From assembly GCA_020853155.1 (NCBI GenBank), contig JADYZL010000171.1, forward strand, positions 1 to 8,058: DNA of 8,058 bases, given 5' to 3'. The position numbers were made by a program, and so were the translations under genes. Shown in pieces: positions 1-5,810 of this stretch. The notes under the pieces are model-generated. The model did not search any database. It saw nothing but the letters and a program-made list of their open reading frames with translations, and was not told the origin of the DNA. The DNA comes from Bryobacterales bacterium (GTDB lineage Bacteria > Acidobacteriota > Terriglobia > Bryobacterales > Bryobacteraceae). Within the stretch, counting starts at the first letter, position 1, and every line of letters begins with the position of its first letter.

Positions 1-268
1 AGCCCATCCGCTTGTGGACGAGGCCCAGCCGGTAATATGCCTCGCCGTACTTCATGTCCTTTTTCAGGGCATTGCGGTACATGATGGAGGCTTCTTTGTA
101 CTTCGCATTCTTGAAATACTCATTGCCCCGCTCGACGAAACGCACTTTCGCGGTTTCCGGGTCGAGATTGCAACCGCCCAGCAGGAAAAGCATCGATGCA
201 ACCAGGAGGAATGCGGCGGAGGGCTTCGCCGACACACGGATAGCGGACACGATTCTGGACAGCCACAT
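1..268 (-). CDS. TPR-repeat lipoprotein, N-terminal part (cut by the left edge)
   Basis: The open frame reads leftward from an ATG at 268-266 and runs off the window without a stop, giving 89 residues. The N-terminus is a lipoprotein signal peptide: basic residues (R5, R11, K15), a hydrophobic stretch at about 18-30, and a lipobox LLGGC ending at C33. The mature part starts NLDPETAK and enters TPR-like helices at about 41-89, with patterns such as GNEYFKNAKYKEASIMYRNA and YGEAYYRLGLVHKRMG. This layout resembles the large TPR lipoproteins linked to exopolysaccharide or PEP-CTERM systems (PrsT-like), but too little is present to assign a family. A GAGGAAA about 13-15 nt upstream is a loosely spaced ribosome site. 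The gene lies 100 bp downstream of the TolC-family gene on the same strand and could belong to the same transcript, although a strong inverted repeat lies between them. The protein is probably anchored in the outer membrane facing the periplasm (inference). Confidence 0.85.
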   Translation of the reverse strand, partial: MWLSRIVSAIRVSAKPSAAFLLVASMLFLLGGCNLDPETAKVRFVERGNEYFKNAKYKEASIMYRNALKKDMKYGEAYYRLGLVHKRMG

Positions 269-287
269 GATGATACTAATTTTCCTC

Positions 288-305
288 GAATCGGGCACCC
301 GATTC
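288..305. promoter_or_regulatory. Perfect 8-2-8 inverted repeat upstream of the TPR lipoprotein gene
   Basis: GAATCGGG and CCCGATTC are perfect complements separated by two bases. The dyad abuts the GAGGAAA ribosome-site candidate of the lipoprotein gene and ends 20 bp from its ATG. There is no T-run on either side, so an intrinsic terminator is unlikely. It could be a transcription-factor operator, or an RNA hairpin (7 bp stem, 4 nt loop) next to the ribosome site. The symmetry is seen directly; the function is inferred. Confidence 0.45.
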
Positions 306-368
306 AATGTTTTCCGTTCAAGTACGGGTTGATGTCTTGCCGAAGTTCTGGTACCAGGACCTCGTATC

Positions 369-1715
369 CTATTGGAACCATGCCAGCAAACTGCCTGTTT
401 TATGCAGGAGGTCATAGCCGGCCTGTTCGGCGGAAGCACGACTCCGATAGTACTCTACCCACTTCCGGTTCTCGTCGGAACGCGCCTCTTCGAGTTCTTC
501 CAGCCGGGCCTTGCCTTCATTTACACGTGCCAACAAAACACTGACGTACTCGCGGGCGGCCTCCAGATCGAGCGATGCCACTTCCTGGTAAGCCTTCGCA
601 TCCTGGGCTGCGCGGGCGGCATTGGCGGCGTCGAGGGCAACCCGGCGCTCCGCGGTCTGGAGGTTCAAGCGGAGCCGCTCCGCTTCGACGGCCGCTTCCG
701 ACCGCTCCGCCTTCGCGGCGCTGCCGGTGAACAACGGCAATTCAAAACTCGCCCCTACCTGGCCATTGTGACGCTCGAAACGGTTGTAGTAGTCATCGTA
801 ATTGTTAAATTTGCTGAACATCGAGTACTGGCTCACGAGGCGGATCACCGGCCAGCGTGCGGCGGTTGCGGCTTTTACGCGAAATCGATTCGCAGCCAGA
901 TGAACTTTCAGCTTCTTTACTTCCGTGCTTGCTTCCACGGCATCGGCGGCCGCGGAAGTTGGGTCCGGCGCGGCTGGGGCTACCCGATCCTCGCTTGCGG
1001 GCGCAACGGGCTCTCCGTAGGCAAGCCCGAGCAGGAACCCGAGTTCGGCCTGCGCCCGGGCCGACGCGGTCTCCATTTCCCGAAGGCGGTAGCGGGCGGC
1101 GGCCAGCGATGCGCGCGCTCGTTTGGCATCCAGGGGGAGCGCGCGGCCTTCGTGCAACTGGCGTTCCCGGATGGCGGCGACACGCTCCAGGCTGGCGACC
1201 CCGGCTTGCAAGGACTGCCGGGCCAGGTTGAGCGCCTCGGCATCCAAGAACTGGCGCGTGACCTCCAGGGCGACCGCAGCCTGCTTCTCGCGTTCCGTTA
1301 GATCGCCGGATTTGGCGCGCTCGTTGGCTTCAGCGATGCGGTAGCGCGCCGGGCGGTCATAGAGGGTCATTGAGGCTTGTGCGTTGACGATGCTCGGTCC
1401 GGAACCACCCACATTCATGGGAAACCCGCTGGTGTAGGCGAGGCCGCTCCCCACGCCCAGCTTGAGGGAGAACGGATCGGAGATCTGCTGGACGCGAATC
1501 GCCGATTCGCGTTGATCGAGCCGCGCAAGCAGCACATCCGGGTTCTGGCGTAAGGCCAGCCGCACGCATTCCTTGAGAGATAGCGTTCGCGGGGAGGCTG
1601 CCGGTTCGACCGTCTGCGCGCCGCCGAGCGAGGGAAGGGCGCAGGCAACGGCCAGGAGCAAAAGCACCACCGGAGAACGGCGAACGCATACTGCAATCGG
1701 GAGAGCGATCATCAT
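369..1715 (-). CDS. TolC-family outer membrane efflux protein
   Basis: This 448-residue protein (TAG stop) has the usual length and layout of TolC/OEP proteins, the trimeric outer-membrane channels of type I secretion and tripartite efflux. A signal peptide covers about 1-33, with hydrophobic VVLLLLAVACALPSL and probable cleavage GGA/QT. The mature protein opens with the hallmark TLSLKECVRLALRQNPDVLLA. Two OEP halves follow, each with long Ala/Arg/Glu-rich helices (about 120-225 and 330-440) and a short strand segment (SMTLYDRP near 112; ASFELPLF near 323). The linker at about 235-265 is Ala/Pro-rich. The frame extends seven codons further upstream, but an AAGGAGG at 1727-1721 points to the ATG at 1715 or the adjacent one at 1712. 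The gene follows the permease gene by 72 bp on the same strand, so the two probably act together. The exported substrate cannot be told from sequence. Confidence 0.9.
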   Translation of the reverse strand: MMIALPIAVCVRRSPVVLLLLAVACALPSLGGAQTVEPAASPRTLSLKECVRLALRQNPDVLLARLDQRESAIRVQQISDPFSLKLGVGSGLAYTSGFPMNVGGSGPSIVNAQASMTLYDRPARYRIAEANERAKSGDLTEREKQAAVALEVTRQFLDAEALNLARQSLQAGVASLERVAAIRERQLHEGRALPLDAKRARASLAAARYRLREMETASARAQAELGFLLGLAYGEPVAPASEDRVAPAAPDPTSAAADAVEASTEVKKLKVHLAANRFRVKAATAARWPVIRLVSQYSMFSKFNNYDDYYNRFERHNGQVGASFELPLFTGSAAKAERSEAAVEAERLRLNLQTAERRVALDAANAARAAQDAKAYQEVASLDLEAAREYVSVLLARVNEGKARLEELEEARSDENRKWVEYYRSRASAEQAGYDLLHKTGSLLAWFQ

Positions 1716-1720
1716 TGACA

Positions 1721-1727
1721 CCTCCTT
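1721..1727 (-). promoter_or_regulatory. Strong Shine-Dalgarno site of the TolC-family gene
   Basis: On the minus strand the bases read AAGGAGG, a full match to the anti-SD core. They lie 5 nt from the ATG at 1715 and 8 nt from the ATG at 1712. Because the site falls inside the longer frame that begins at 1736, it argues against that upstream start. Confidence 0.8.
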
Positions 1728-1787
1728 AACCGGCAAACCGGCAATACCCTTCTCCGCGCGGAAATGCCGCAGTGTTCGTTCATAGAA

Positions 1788-2993
1788 TCACTCATAGCGG
1801 AGCGCTTCCGTGGGGTTGAGCCGTGAGGCGCGGTTTGCGGGCAGATAGCCAAACACCAAGCCCACTGTGCAACTGGTGACGAACGCGACCAGAATGGAGA
1901 CTGGCGAAACGGGGATCTGCAAGTCTTCCAAAAAATACCCGGCGCTGACGGGCACGGCGACGCCGATTAGGATTCCAAGCAGCCCGCCCGCCAGACTCAG
2001 GATCATCGCCTCAATCAGAAATTGCTGGCGGACGACGGTGCGGGATGCGCCGACTGCCATGCGGACGCCAATCTCGCGCGTGCGCTCCGTCACCGTCACC
2101 AGCATGATATTCATGATGCCGATCCCGGAAATGACCAGGGCGATCGCCGATATCAGAATGAGCACCACCGTCAAAACCAGCGCGATGCTCTTGGCCGCCT
2201 CGAGAATCGCCGTCAGATTCTCGACGGCATACCGCGCTCCGGGCCGGTGGCGGGACTCCAGGATCTTCCGCAATTGGGCGGTGATGGGCGCCACGTCGTC
2301 CGGGGAAGCCACCTGTACGTACAGCGGATCGATGCGCTCCACGGGGGAGAAGTAGCGCAGCACGGTAATGGGGATGAGCGCCGTCTCACTGCCCAACTCC
2401 GAAAGGCCGAATGTCTCCGTCCGCTCCCGGAAGACGCCGATGACGGTGAACTGGAGGCGCGCGATCTTGAGGATGCGCCCAATCGCCGCCGAAGGGGAGC
2501 CGAACAGCCTCTTCGCGAGACGTTCGGTAAGCATCACGACCTTGGCTCTCGTGGCGACTTCATCGGCGGTTAGAAAGCGGCCCGACACGACAACCAGGTT
2601 CCGGACGGCGGGGTAAGCGTCGTCGGAGCCGATGACGCGCAAATCCTCCTCGCGGCCATCGATGACGATGCTGTCGTAGGTGGTCATGATGCCCGTGGCC
2701 GCGACGATCTGCGGCCCAAGCTCACGGCGCACGGCTTCGACGTCGGCCCCTTTGACGAAGTCCGCCTGCACTTCGGGAGCGGCGCGGCTGCCCGCTTCGT
2801 AATAGGCGTAGACCAGATTGGAGCCAATTCCGCGGATCTGCTCCAGGATGTAATCGCGGCCGGTGAGAGAGATCGTGACCACGAGAATCACGGCGGCATT
2901 GCCGATCACCATGCCCAGGGAAGTCAGTACCGTTCGCACCTTGTTGGCGCGCAGGGCTTGGAAACTGAAGCTGACGATATCGCGGAGATCCAT
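1788..2993 (-). CDS. FtsX/MacB-type ABC transporter permease (no ATPase domain)
   Basis: This 401-residue inner-membrane protein has the four-helix MacB/LolC/FtsX architecture. A cytoplasmic amphipathic start and TM1 (about 21-43, RTVLTSLGMVIGNAAVILVV) are followed by a periplasmic MacB_PCD-like domain (about 44-262). Then come TM2 (268-298), TM3 (328-352) and TM4 (363-386). The FtsX signature GIGIMNIMLVTVTERTREIG with RMAVGAS covers 290-317, and the C-terminus NPTEALRYE is typical of the family. Such permeases are mechanotransmitters: they couple cytoplasmic ATP hydrolysis to periplasmic movement of lipoproteins, peptides or small molecules. True MacB carries an N-terminal ATPase of roughly 230 residues, which is missing here, so a separate ATPase is needed. 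The ATG lies 12 bp after the TPR gene stop, implying an operon. No good Shine-Dalgarno is visible, so translational coupling is possible. The TGA stop is followed by a 72 bp gap to the TolC-family gene. Confidence 0.92.
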   Translation of the reverse strand: MDLRDIVSFSFQALRANKVRTVLTSLGMVIGNAAVILVVTISLTGRDYILEQIRGIGSNLVYAYYEAGSRAAPEVQADFVKGADVEAVRRELGPQIVAATGIMTTYDSIVIDGREEDLRVIGSDDAYPAVRNLVVVSGRFLTADEVATRAKVVMLTERLAKRLFGSPSAAIGRILKIARLQFTVIGVFRERTETFGLSELGSETALIPITVLRYFSPVERIDPLYVQVASPDDVAPITAQLRKILESRHRPGARYAVENLTAILEAAKSIALVLTVVLILISAIALVISGIGIMNIMLVTVTERTREIGVRMAVGASRTVVRQQFLIEAMILSLAGGLLGILIGVAVPVSAGYFLEDLQIPVSPVSILVAFVTSCTVGLVFGYLPANRASRLNPTEALRYE

Positions 2994-3005
2994 GGGTGGC
3001 TGACG

Positions 3006-3914
3006 CTACTTCTTATCCAGTTTCTCCAGTTTCGCAAGCAACTGCTCAACTTCAAACGGCGATGGATCTTCATCGCGCCGCGAGGAAGCCTTGTATTTTG
3101 CGAGGAGTTCCCTGGCAAACTTGAGGCTCCGGTTGGCGCGGACGAGCAGGCTTGCTTCGTCGAACAGTAGCCGTGGGGCGCCCGGCGCGATAGATCTCGC
3201 TTTGGCGAGCGAGCTATCGGCTTTCGCCGTCATCCCGCGACGCGTGTAAAATTTCGCCAGATCAATCCATCGTCCGACGCTCTTGGGCGCCTGAGCCTGG
3301 GCCGCCAGGTAGAATTTCTCAGCGGCTGCGTAATCGTTTCCTTTTTCGGCGATTTCCCCTTGCAGCGTTGCATATTCCGCTGCATCGAGAGGCTTTACGG
3401 TTTCCGCGAGGGCGCGTGCCTTTTCAATACCTCCTCCAAGAAAACCGGGCGCGGACATGTAGAACGAAAAGAGGTCGCTCACCGCTTCGAGGTTCTTCGG
3501 GTCCAGCTTCACCGCCGCTTCGAAGGAGTCGCGAGCTTTTCTGGCTAAACCCAATGCGCTGAAAGGGTTGGCTTGATCCGCGCGCATGCCCTGGGCGCGC
3601 CCGAGCCAGTTTCTGGCGGGTGAGCTTTTCGGGTCAAGCGCAACGGCGCGTTCGAAAGCCGATTCCGCCTTCTCGAACTGCCCGATCCGGAAATAGGCGC
3701 GACCGAGGAGCAGTGTTGCCGGGAGAGACTTCGCGCCACCGCCCGACAGGAGGCGGATCGCCTGCTGGTAATTCTGTTGCGAAACGGCATTCGATGCGTC
3801 CTCAAGCGTACCGGCATAAGCGGCCACCGCGAAGAGGGGCAGCAATGCGATGATAAAGCGTAGGGATCGCGCTATCGGTTCCGTCAGATCGAGTTTGTAA
3901 CTAGTTACCCGCAT
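3006..3914 (-). CDS. Exported tetratricopeptide-repeat protein
   Basis: This 302-residue protein has a Sec-type signal peptide: a long N-region to about residue 19, hydrophobic FIIALLPLFAVAA, and probable cleavage AYA/GT after residue 34. The rest is TPR superhelix, with repeats at about 36-60, 64-97 (LLLGRAYFRIGQFEKAESAF then ERAVALDPKS), 124-143 (ARDSFEAAVKLDPKN), 179-212 and 213-246. The segment FYMSAPGFLGGGIEKA (151-166) matches an insertion I recognise from a subgroup of bacterial TPR proteins. The C-terminus is charged (LLAKLEKLDKK). The frame is open for 28 more codons upstream, but only the start at 3914 places the signal peptide near the N-terminus; an AAAGGCGGGG just upstream is a fair ribosome site. 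It is the first gene of the minus-strand block and lies 12 bp before the permease gene, so it is probably a periplasmic protein-protein scaffold serving that transporter (inference). Confidence 0.88.
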   Translation of the reverse strand: MRVTSYKLDLTEPIARSLRFIIALLPLFAVAAYAGTLEDASNAVSQQNYQQAIRLLSGGGAKSLPATLLLGRAYFRIGQFEKAESAFERAVALDPKSSPARNWLGRAQGMRADQANPFSALGLARKARDSFEAAVKLDPKNLEAVSDLFSFYMSAPGFLGGGIEKARALAETVKPLDAAEYATLQGEIAEKGNDYAAAEKFYLAAQAQAPKSVGRWIDLAKFYTRRGMTAKADSSLAKARSIAPGAPRLLFDEASLLVRANRSLKFARELLAKYKASSRRDEDPSPFEVEQLLAKLEKLDKK

Positions 3915-4018
3915 GCCCCGCCTTTCAGTGAAGGATGTCTGCCGGTGCGGGATTCGTTTCACGATATCGCAACGGATCCTCCTCGTCTTGCCGTCCAATA
4001 CGTGAACGGTGACGAAGT

Positions 4019-4034
4019 CTACTATTTATAGTAG
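4019..4034. promoter_or_regulatory. Perfect 7-2-7 palindrome in the divergent promoter region (candidate operator)
   Basis: CTACTAT and ATAGTAG are perfect complements around a TT centre. The site lies between the divergent TPR gene (start 3914) and the carboxypeptidase-regulatory-like/TPR gene (start 4077). Its AT-rich core supplies possible -10 hexamers on both strands: TATAGT at 4027-4032 on plus, and TATAAA from 4030 to 4025 on minus. I could not find a convincing -35 for either. A dyad over a -10 is a typical repressor position. The arms are reminiscent of BlaI/MecI- or PadR-type dyads, but that comparison is only suggestive. Confidence 0.55.
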
Positions 4035-4063
4035 GATGCAATGAGAGGAAGGGATTCAGAGTT

Positions 4064-4068
4064 GGAGG
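4064..4068 (+). promoter_or_regulatory. Shine-Dalgarno site fixing the start at 4077
   Basis: GGAGG lies 8 nt before the ATG at 4077. It falls inside the longer frame that could begin at 4041, and it supports the later start, which also gives a proper signal peptide. Confidence 0.8.
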
Positions 4069-4076
4069 TCTTCAAA

Positions 4077-5231
4077 ATGAAATTCAATCGCAGCCTGGTG
4101 TTCGCGCTTGCAGCGATGATGCTGCTTTTCACCGGCGTCGCCTCGGCCCAGCTTTCGCGGATCCGCGGAAGAGTGATCGGCGAAGATGGCAAGCCCTTGC
4201 AGAATGCGGTCATCAAGATCGAACGCACGGATATGAAGGGTAACTACGACGTCAAAACCAATAAGAAAGGTGAGTACCTTCATGCCGGTATTCCGTTCAG
4301 CGGCACCTACAACGTGGTACTGACGGTGGGCGGGCAGGAACGGGACCGCGTCCAGGGTGTACGGACCAAGTTCGGCGGGGAGGAGGAAATTAACTTCAAC
4401 CTGAAGGAAGTGGCGGACAAGCAGAAGGCCGCGCAAGCCGCGGCGGCGTCCGGCCAGTTAACCGAAGAGCAAACCAGGGGAATGACCAAAGAGCAGAAAG
4501 CCGCCATGGAGAAAGCCATGGAAGAGCGCAAGAAGGCGATGGCCAAGAACAAGGAACTGAACGACGCCTTCAATGCGGCCATGGAAGCGCGGCAGGCGAA
4601 GAACTACGATGTCGCCATCGCGAACTTCGAGAAGGCTTACGCATTGGATCCTACTCAAACGGTGATCGTTGAGAACATGGCGGGCGCTTATGCCGAGAAG
4701 GCTGATACGGTGAAGGGCGACGAACGGACAGCGGCACTGAAGAAGGCAGCGGAGTTGTACGCGAAGAGCCTGGAGACCCAGCCGAGTGCGCCCGTGTATA
4801 ACAATCGCGGGCTGATTCTGGCAAAGCTGGGCGATATCGAAGGCGCGAAGGCAGCCCTCAAGCAGGCCGCGCAACTCGACCCGCCGAATGCGGGCATGTA
4901 CTACTACAACATGGGCGCGGAACTCACCAACCGTGGGGACGCCGCGGGCGCATCCGAGGCATTCAAGATGGCCACGGAAGCGAACCCCAACCATGTCAAC
5001 GCGCAATTCCAACTGGCGATGAGCCTGATCGGCCAAGCCAAGATGGATGACAAGGGGAATGTCATTCCGCCTCCGGGCACGCTCGAAGCGCTGGGGAAGG
5101 TGATCGAACTCGCCCCCACGTCTCCGCAAGCGGCGGAAGCCAAGGCGATGATCGAGACCCTCAGCGGCTCCGTCGACACGCGCTACACGGCGCCGGGCGC
5201 GCAGAAGGCGAAGCCCGCCAAGAGGAAGTAA
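4077..5231 (+). CDS. Exported carboxypeptidase-regulatory-like / TPR fusion protein
   Basis: This 384-residue protein (TAA stop) starts with a clear signal peptide, MKFNRSLVFALAAMMLLF onward, with probable cleavage ASA/QL after residue 24. Residues about 28-110 look like a carboxypeptidase-regulatory-like beta-sandwich (IRGRVIGEDGKPLQNAVIKI, then NKKGEYLHAGIPFSGTYNV), a fold common in acidobacterial exported proteins and TonB-receptor N-termini. A highly charged, Lys/Glu/Ala/Met-rich helix at about 112-165 probably forms a coiled coil. TPR repeats follow: about 162-195 (AIANFEKAYALDPTQ), 198-235 with a small insertion, 238-270 (NNRGLILAKLGDIEGAKAAL), 274-306 (YYNMGAELTNRGDAAGASEA) and 308-348. 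The tail is basic (QKAKPAKRK). No catalytic motif is visible, so a periplasmic binding or scaffolding role is inferred. The gene is transcribed divergently from the permease cluster, and the shared palindrome hints at common control. Confidence 0.88.
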   Translation: MKFNRSLVFALAAMMLLFTGVASAQLSRIRGRVIGEDGKPLQNAVIKIERTDMKGNYDVKTNKKGEYLHAGIPFSGTYNVVLTVGGQERDRVQGVRTKFGGEEEINFNLKEVADKQKAAQAAAASGQLTEEQTRGMTKEQKAAMEKAMEERKKAMAKNKELNDAFNAAMEARQAKNYDVAIANFEKAYALDPTQTVIVENMAGAYAEKADTVKGDERTAALKKAAELYAKSLETQPSAPVYNNRGLILAKLGDIEGAKAALKQAAQLDPPNAGMYYYNMGAELTNRGDAAGASEAFKMATEANPNHVNAQFQLAMSLIGQAKMDDKGNVIPPPGTLEALGKVIELAPTSPQAAEAKAMIETLSGSVDTRYTAPGAQKAKPAKRK

Positions 5232-5252
5232 CACGGGCCCTCACGGGCCGTG
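5232..5252 (+). terminator. Hairpin directly after the stop codon (possible weak terminator)
   Basis: Right after the TAA stop, CACGG + CCC can pair with GGG + CCGTG, with one bulged G and a TCAC loop, giving eight base pairs. No U-run follows (CGATTGATG comes next), so it is not a standard intrinsic terminator. It may stabilise the 3' end of the mRNA or work with Rho. Confidence 0.35.
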
Positions 5253-5281
5253 CGATTGATGTTCGTGAATCCCTGCATGGC

Positions 5282-5332
5282 GGAACGGGCGCTCGCGTGA
5301 TTGCGTGGCGCCCGTTCCACTTCCGGGAACGG
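5282..5332 (+). promoter_or_regulatory. Leader with two mutually exclusive hairpins upstream of the small membrane protein gene
   Basis: Segment A (GGAACGGGCGC, 5282-5292) is perfectly complementary over 11 bp to segment B (GCGCCCGTTCC, 5308-5318), with a 15 nt loop. Segment B can instead pair over 7 bp with segment C (GGAACGG, 5326-5332), with a 7 nt loop. The A:B and B:C pairings exclude each other. Segment C ends 12 nt before the AGGAGG ribosome site of the next gene. No T-run follows either hairpin. The complementarity is seen directly; a switching or attenuation role is inferred. A dispersed palindromic repeat element is an alternative. Confidence 0.5.
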
Positions 5333-5344
5333 AAATGGAGGAAG

Positions 5345-5350
5345 AGGAGG
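5345..5350 (+). promoter_or_regulatory. Shine-Dalgarno site of the small membrane protein gene
   Basis: AGGAGG lies 7 nt before the ATG at 5358, which is ideal spacing. It excludes the in-frame ATG at 5301, which would fall within the hairpin loop of the leader and precede this site. Confidence 0.85.
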
Positions 5351-5357
5351 TCCCGGG

Positions 5358-5672
5358 ATGATCCGGATGCTGATTTACCTGCTGGCGGCGATCTTCGCGA
5401 TCACGCTCGTCCGCATTTTCGCCGGCATCATTGCGCGTGGCCTCGGAACCTATCTGGGCGCTCCCCGTTCGACCACCTCCGCGGGTGCGCGGCCCGGCAA
5501 CGCTCGCGCCGCTGGCGGGGGTAAGCAAGGCGTCCTGCGCAAGGATTCGCTCACGGGGGTCTATATCGCGGAAGAGATTGCCATCACCAAGGTGATCAAC
5601 GGCCGCACGCACTATTTTGCCTCCGACGAGAATCTCCGCGAGTACTTGAAGCGCGCTCCCGCCGGCGCTTAG
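5358..5672 (+). CDS. Small one-TM protein with a cysteine-less YHS/PP0621-like domain
   Basis: This is a 104-residue protein. One transmembrane helix spans about 4-27 (MLIYLLAAIFAITLVRIFAG). A flexible Gly/Ala/Arg linker follows at about 35-57, then a compact C-terminal region at 58-98. That region reads RKDSLTGVYIAEEIAI, then INGRTHYFASDENLREYL. It parallels small TM-anchored proteins of the PP0621/YHS type, in which a D-P-V-C-G-x-Y-V motif and an H-Y-F-C-S-x-x-C motif supply metal-binding cysteines. Here the three cysteine positions would be T66, A88 and N92, and the whole protein has no Cys. The fold may persist without metal. The start is fixed by the AGGAGG at 5345-5350. The role is unknown. 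The gene sits alone between a TPR protein gene and a DUF1080 gene, behind a structured leader. The family comparison is from memory of motifs, not a search. Confidence 0.75.
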   Translation: MIRMLIYLLAAIFAITLVRIFAGIIARGLGTYLGAPRSTTSAGARPGNARAAGGGKQGVLRKDSLTGVYIAEEIAITKVINGRTHYFASDENLREYLKRAPAGA

Positions 5673-5743
5673 ACCGACCCCAGCCCTCTTCCGCTTTCAG
5701 ATAAGACTCTCCGATTCATCCATTCTCTCTGCCCGCGAAGATA

Positions 5744-5749
5744 TATAAT
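5744..5749 (+). promoter_or_regulatory. Candidate -10 element (TATAAT) for the DUF1080 gene
   Basis: A perfect TATAAT stands out in GC-rich surroundings, 61 bp before the ATG at 5811 and 71 bp after the preceding stop. The sequence at -35 distance (5721-5726, CATTCT) is a poor match, so the promoter may depend on an activator or a different sigma preference. The rest of 5673-5810 shows no other clear signal. Confidence 0.5.
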
Positions 5750-5810
5750 GGCGGGAACCCGTTTGAGGCACCTCGCTTCTCCCCGCGGGTAACGAGAGGA
5801 ACCATTGCCG

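Noticed and set aside
345..360. CTGGTACCAG palindrome shortly after the TolC-family stop, considered as a terminator
   Set aside because: The uninterrupted symmetry is only 10 bp, a mismatch follows in the minus-strand RNA, and there is no T-run.
372..1301. Long plus-strand open frame (309 codons) opposite the TolC-family gene
   Set aside because: It has no ribosome site and no recognisable domain, and it lies fully antisense to a well-supported TolC-family protein. In GC-rich DNA such antisense openness is expected.
1728..1745. Short tandem repeat (AACCGGC-AAACCGGC) before the TolC-family ribosome site
   Set aside because: Two copies of about 8 bp with a 4 bp potential stem are too weak to call a regulatory element.
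3915..3998. Upstream extension of the exported TPR gene
   Set aside because: The extra 28 residues are basic and unlike a signal peptide; the start at 3914 has a fair ribosome site and puts the signal peptide near the N-terminus.
4458..5234. Minus-strand open frame (258 codons) opposite the carboxypeptidase-regulatory-like/TPR gene
   Set aside because: The composition is Arg/Leu/His-rich with no domain, as expected for the complement of GC-rich coding DNA; the sense gene has a signal peptide, a good ribosome site and clear TPRs.
5301..5357. Upstream ATG (5301) for the small one-TM protein
   Set aside because: It lies in the loop of the leader hairpin and upstream of the perfect AGGAGG at 5345-5350, which serves the ATG at 5358. 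The added residues are Gly/Arg-rich with no sign of conservation.
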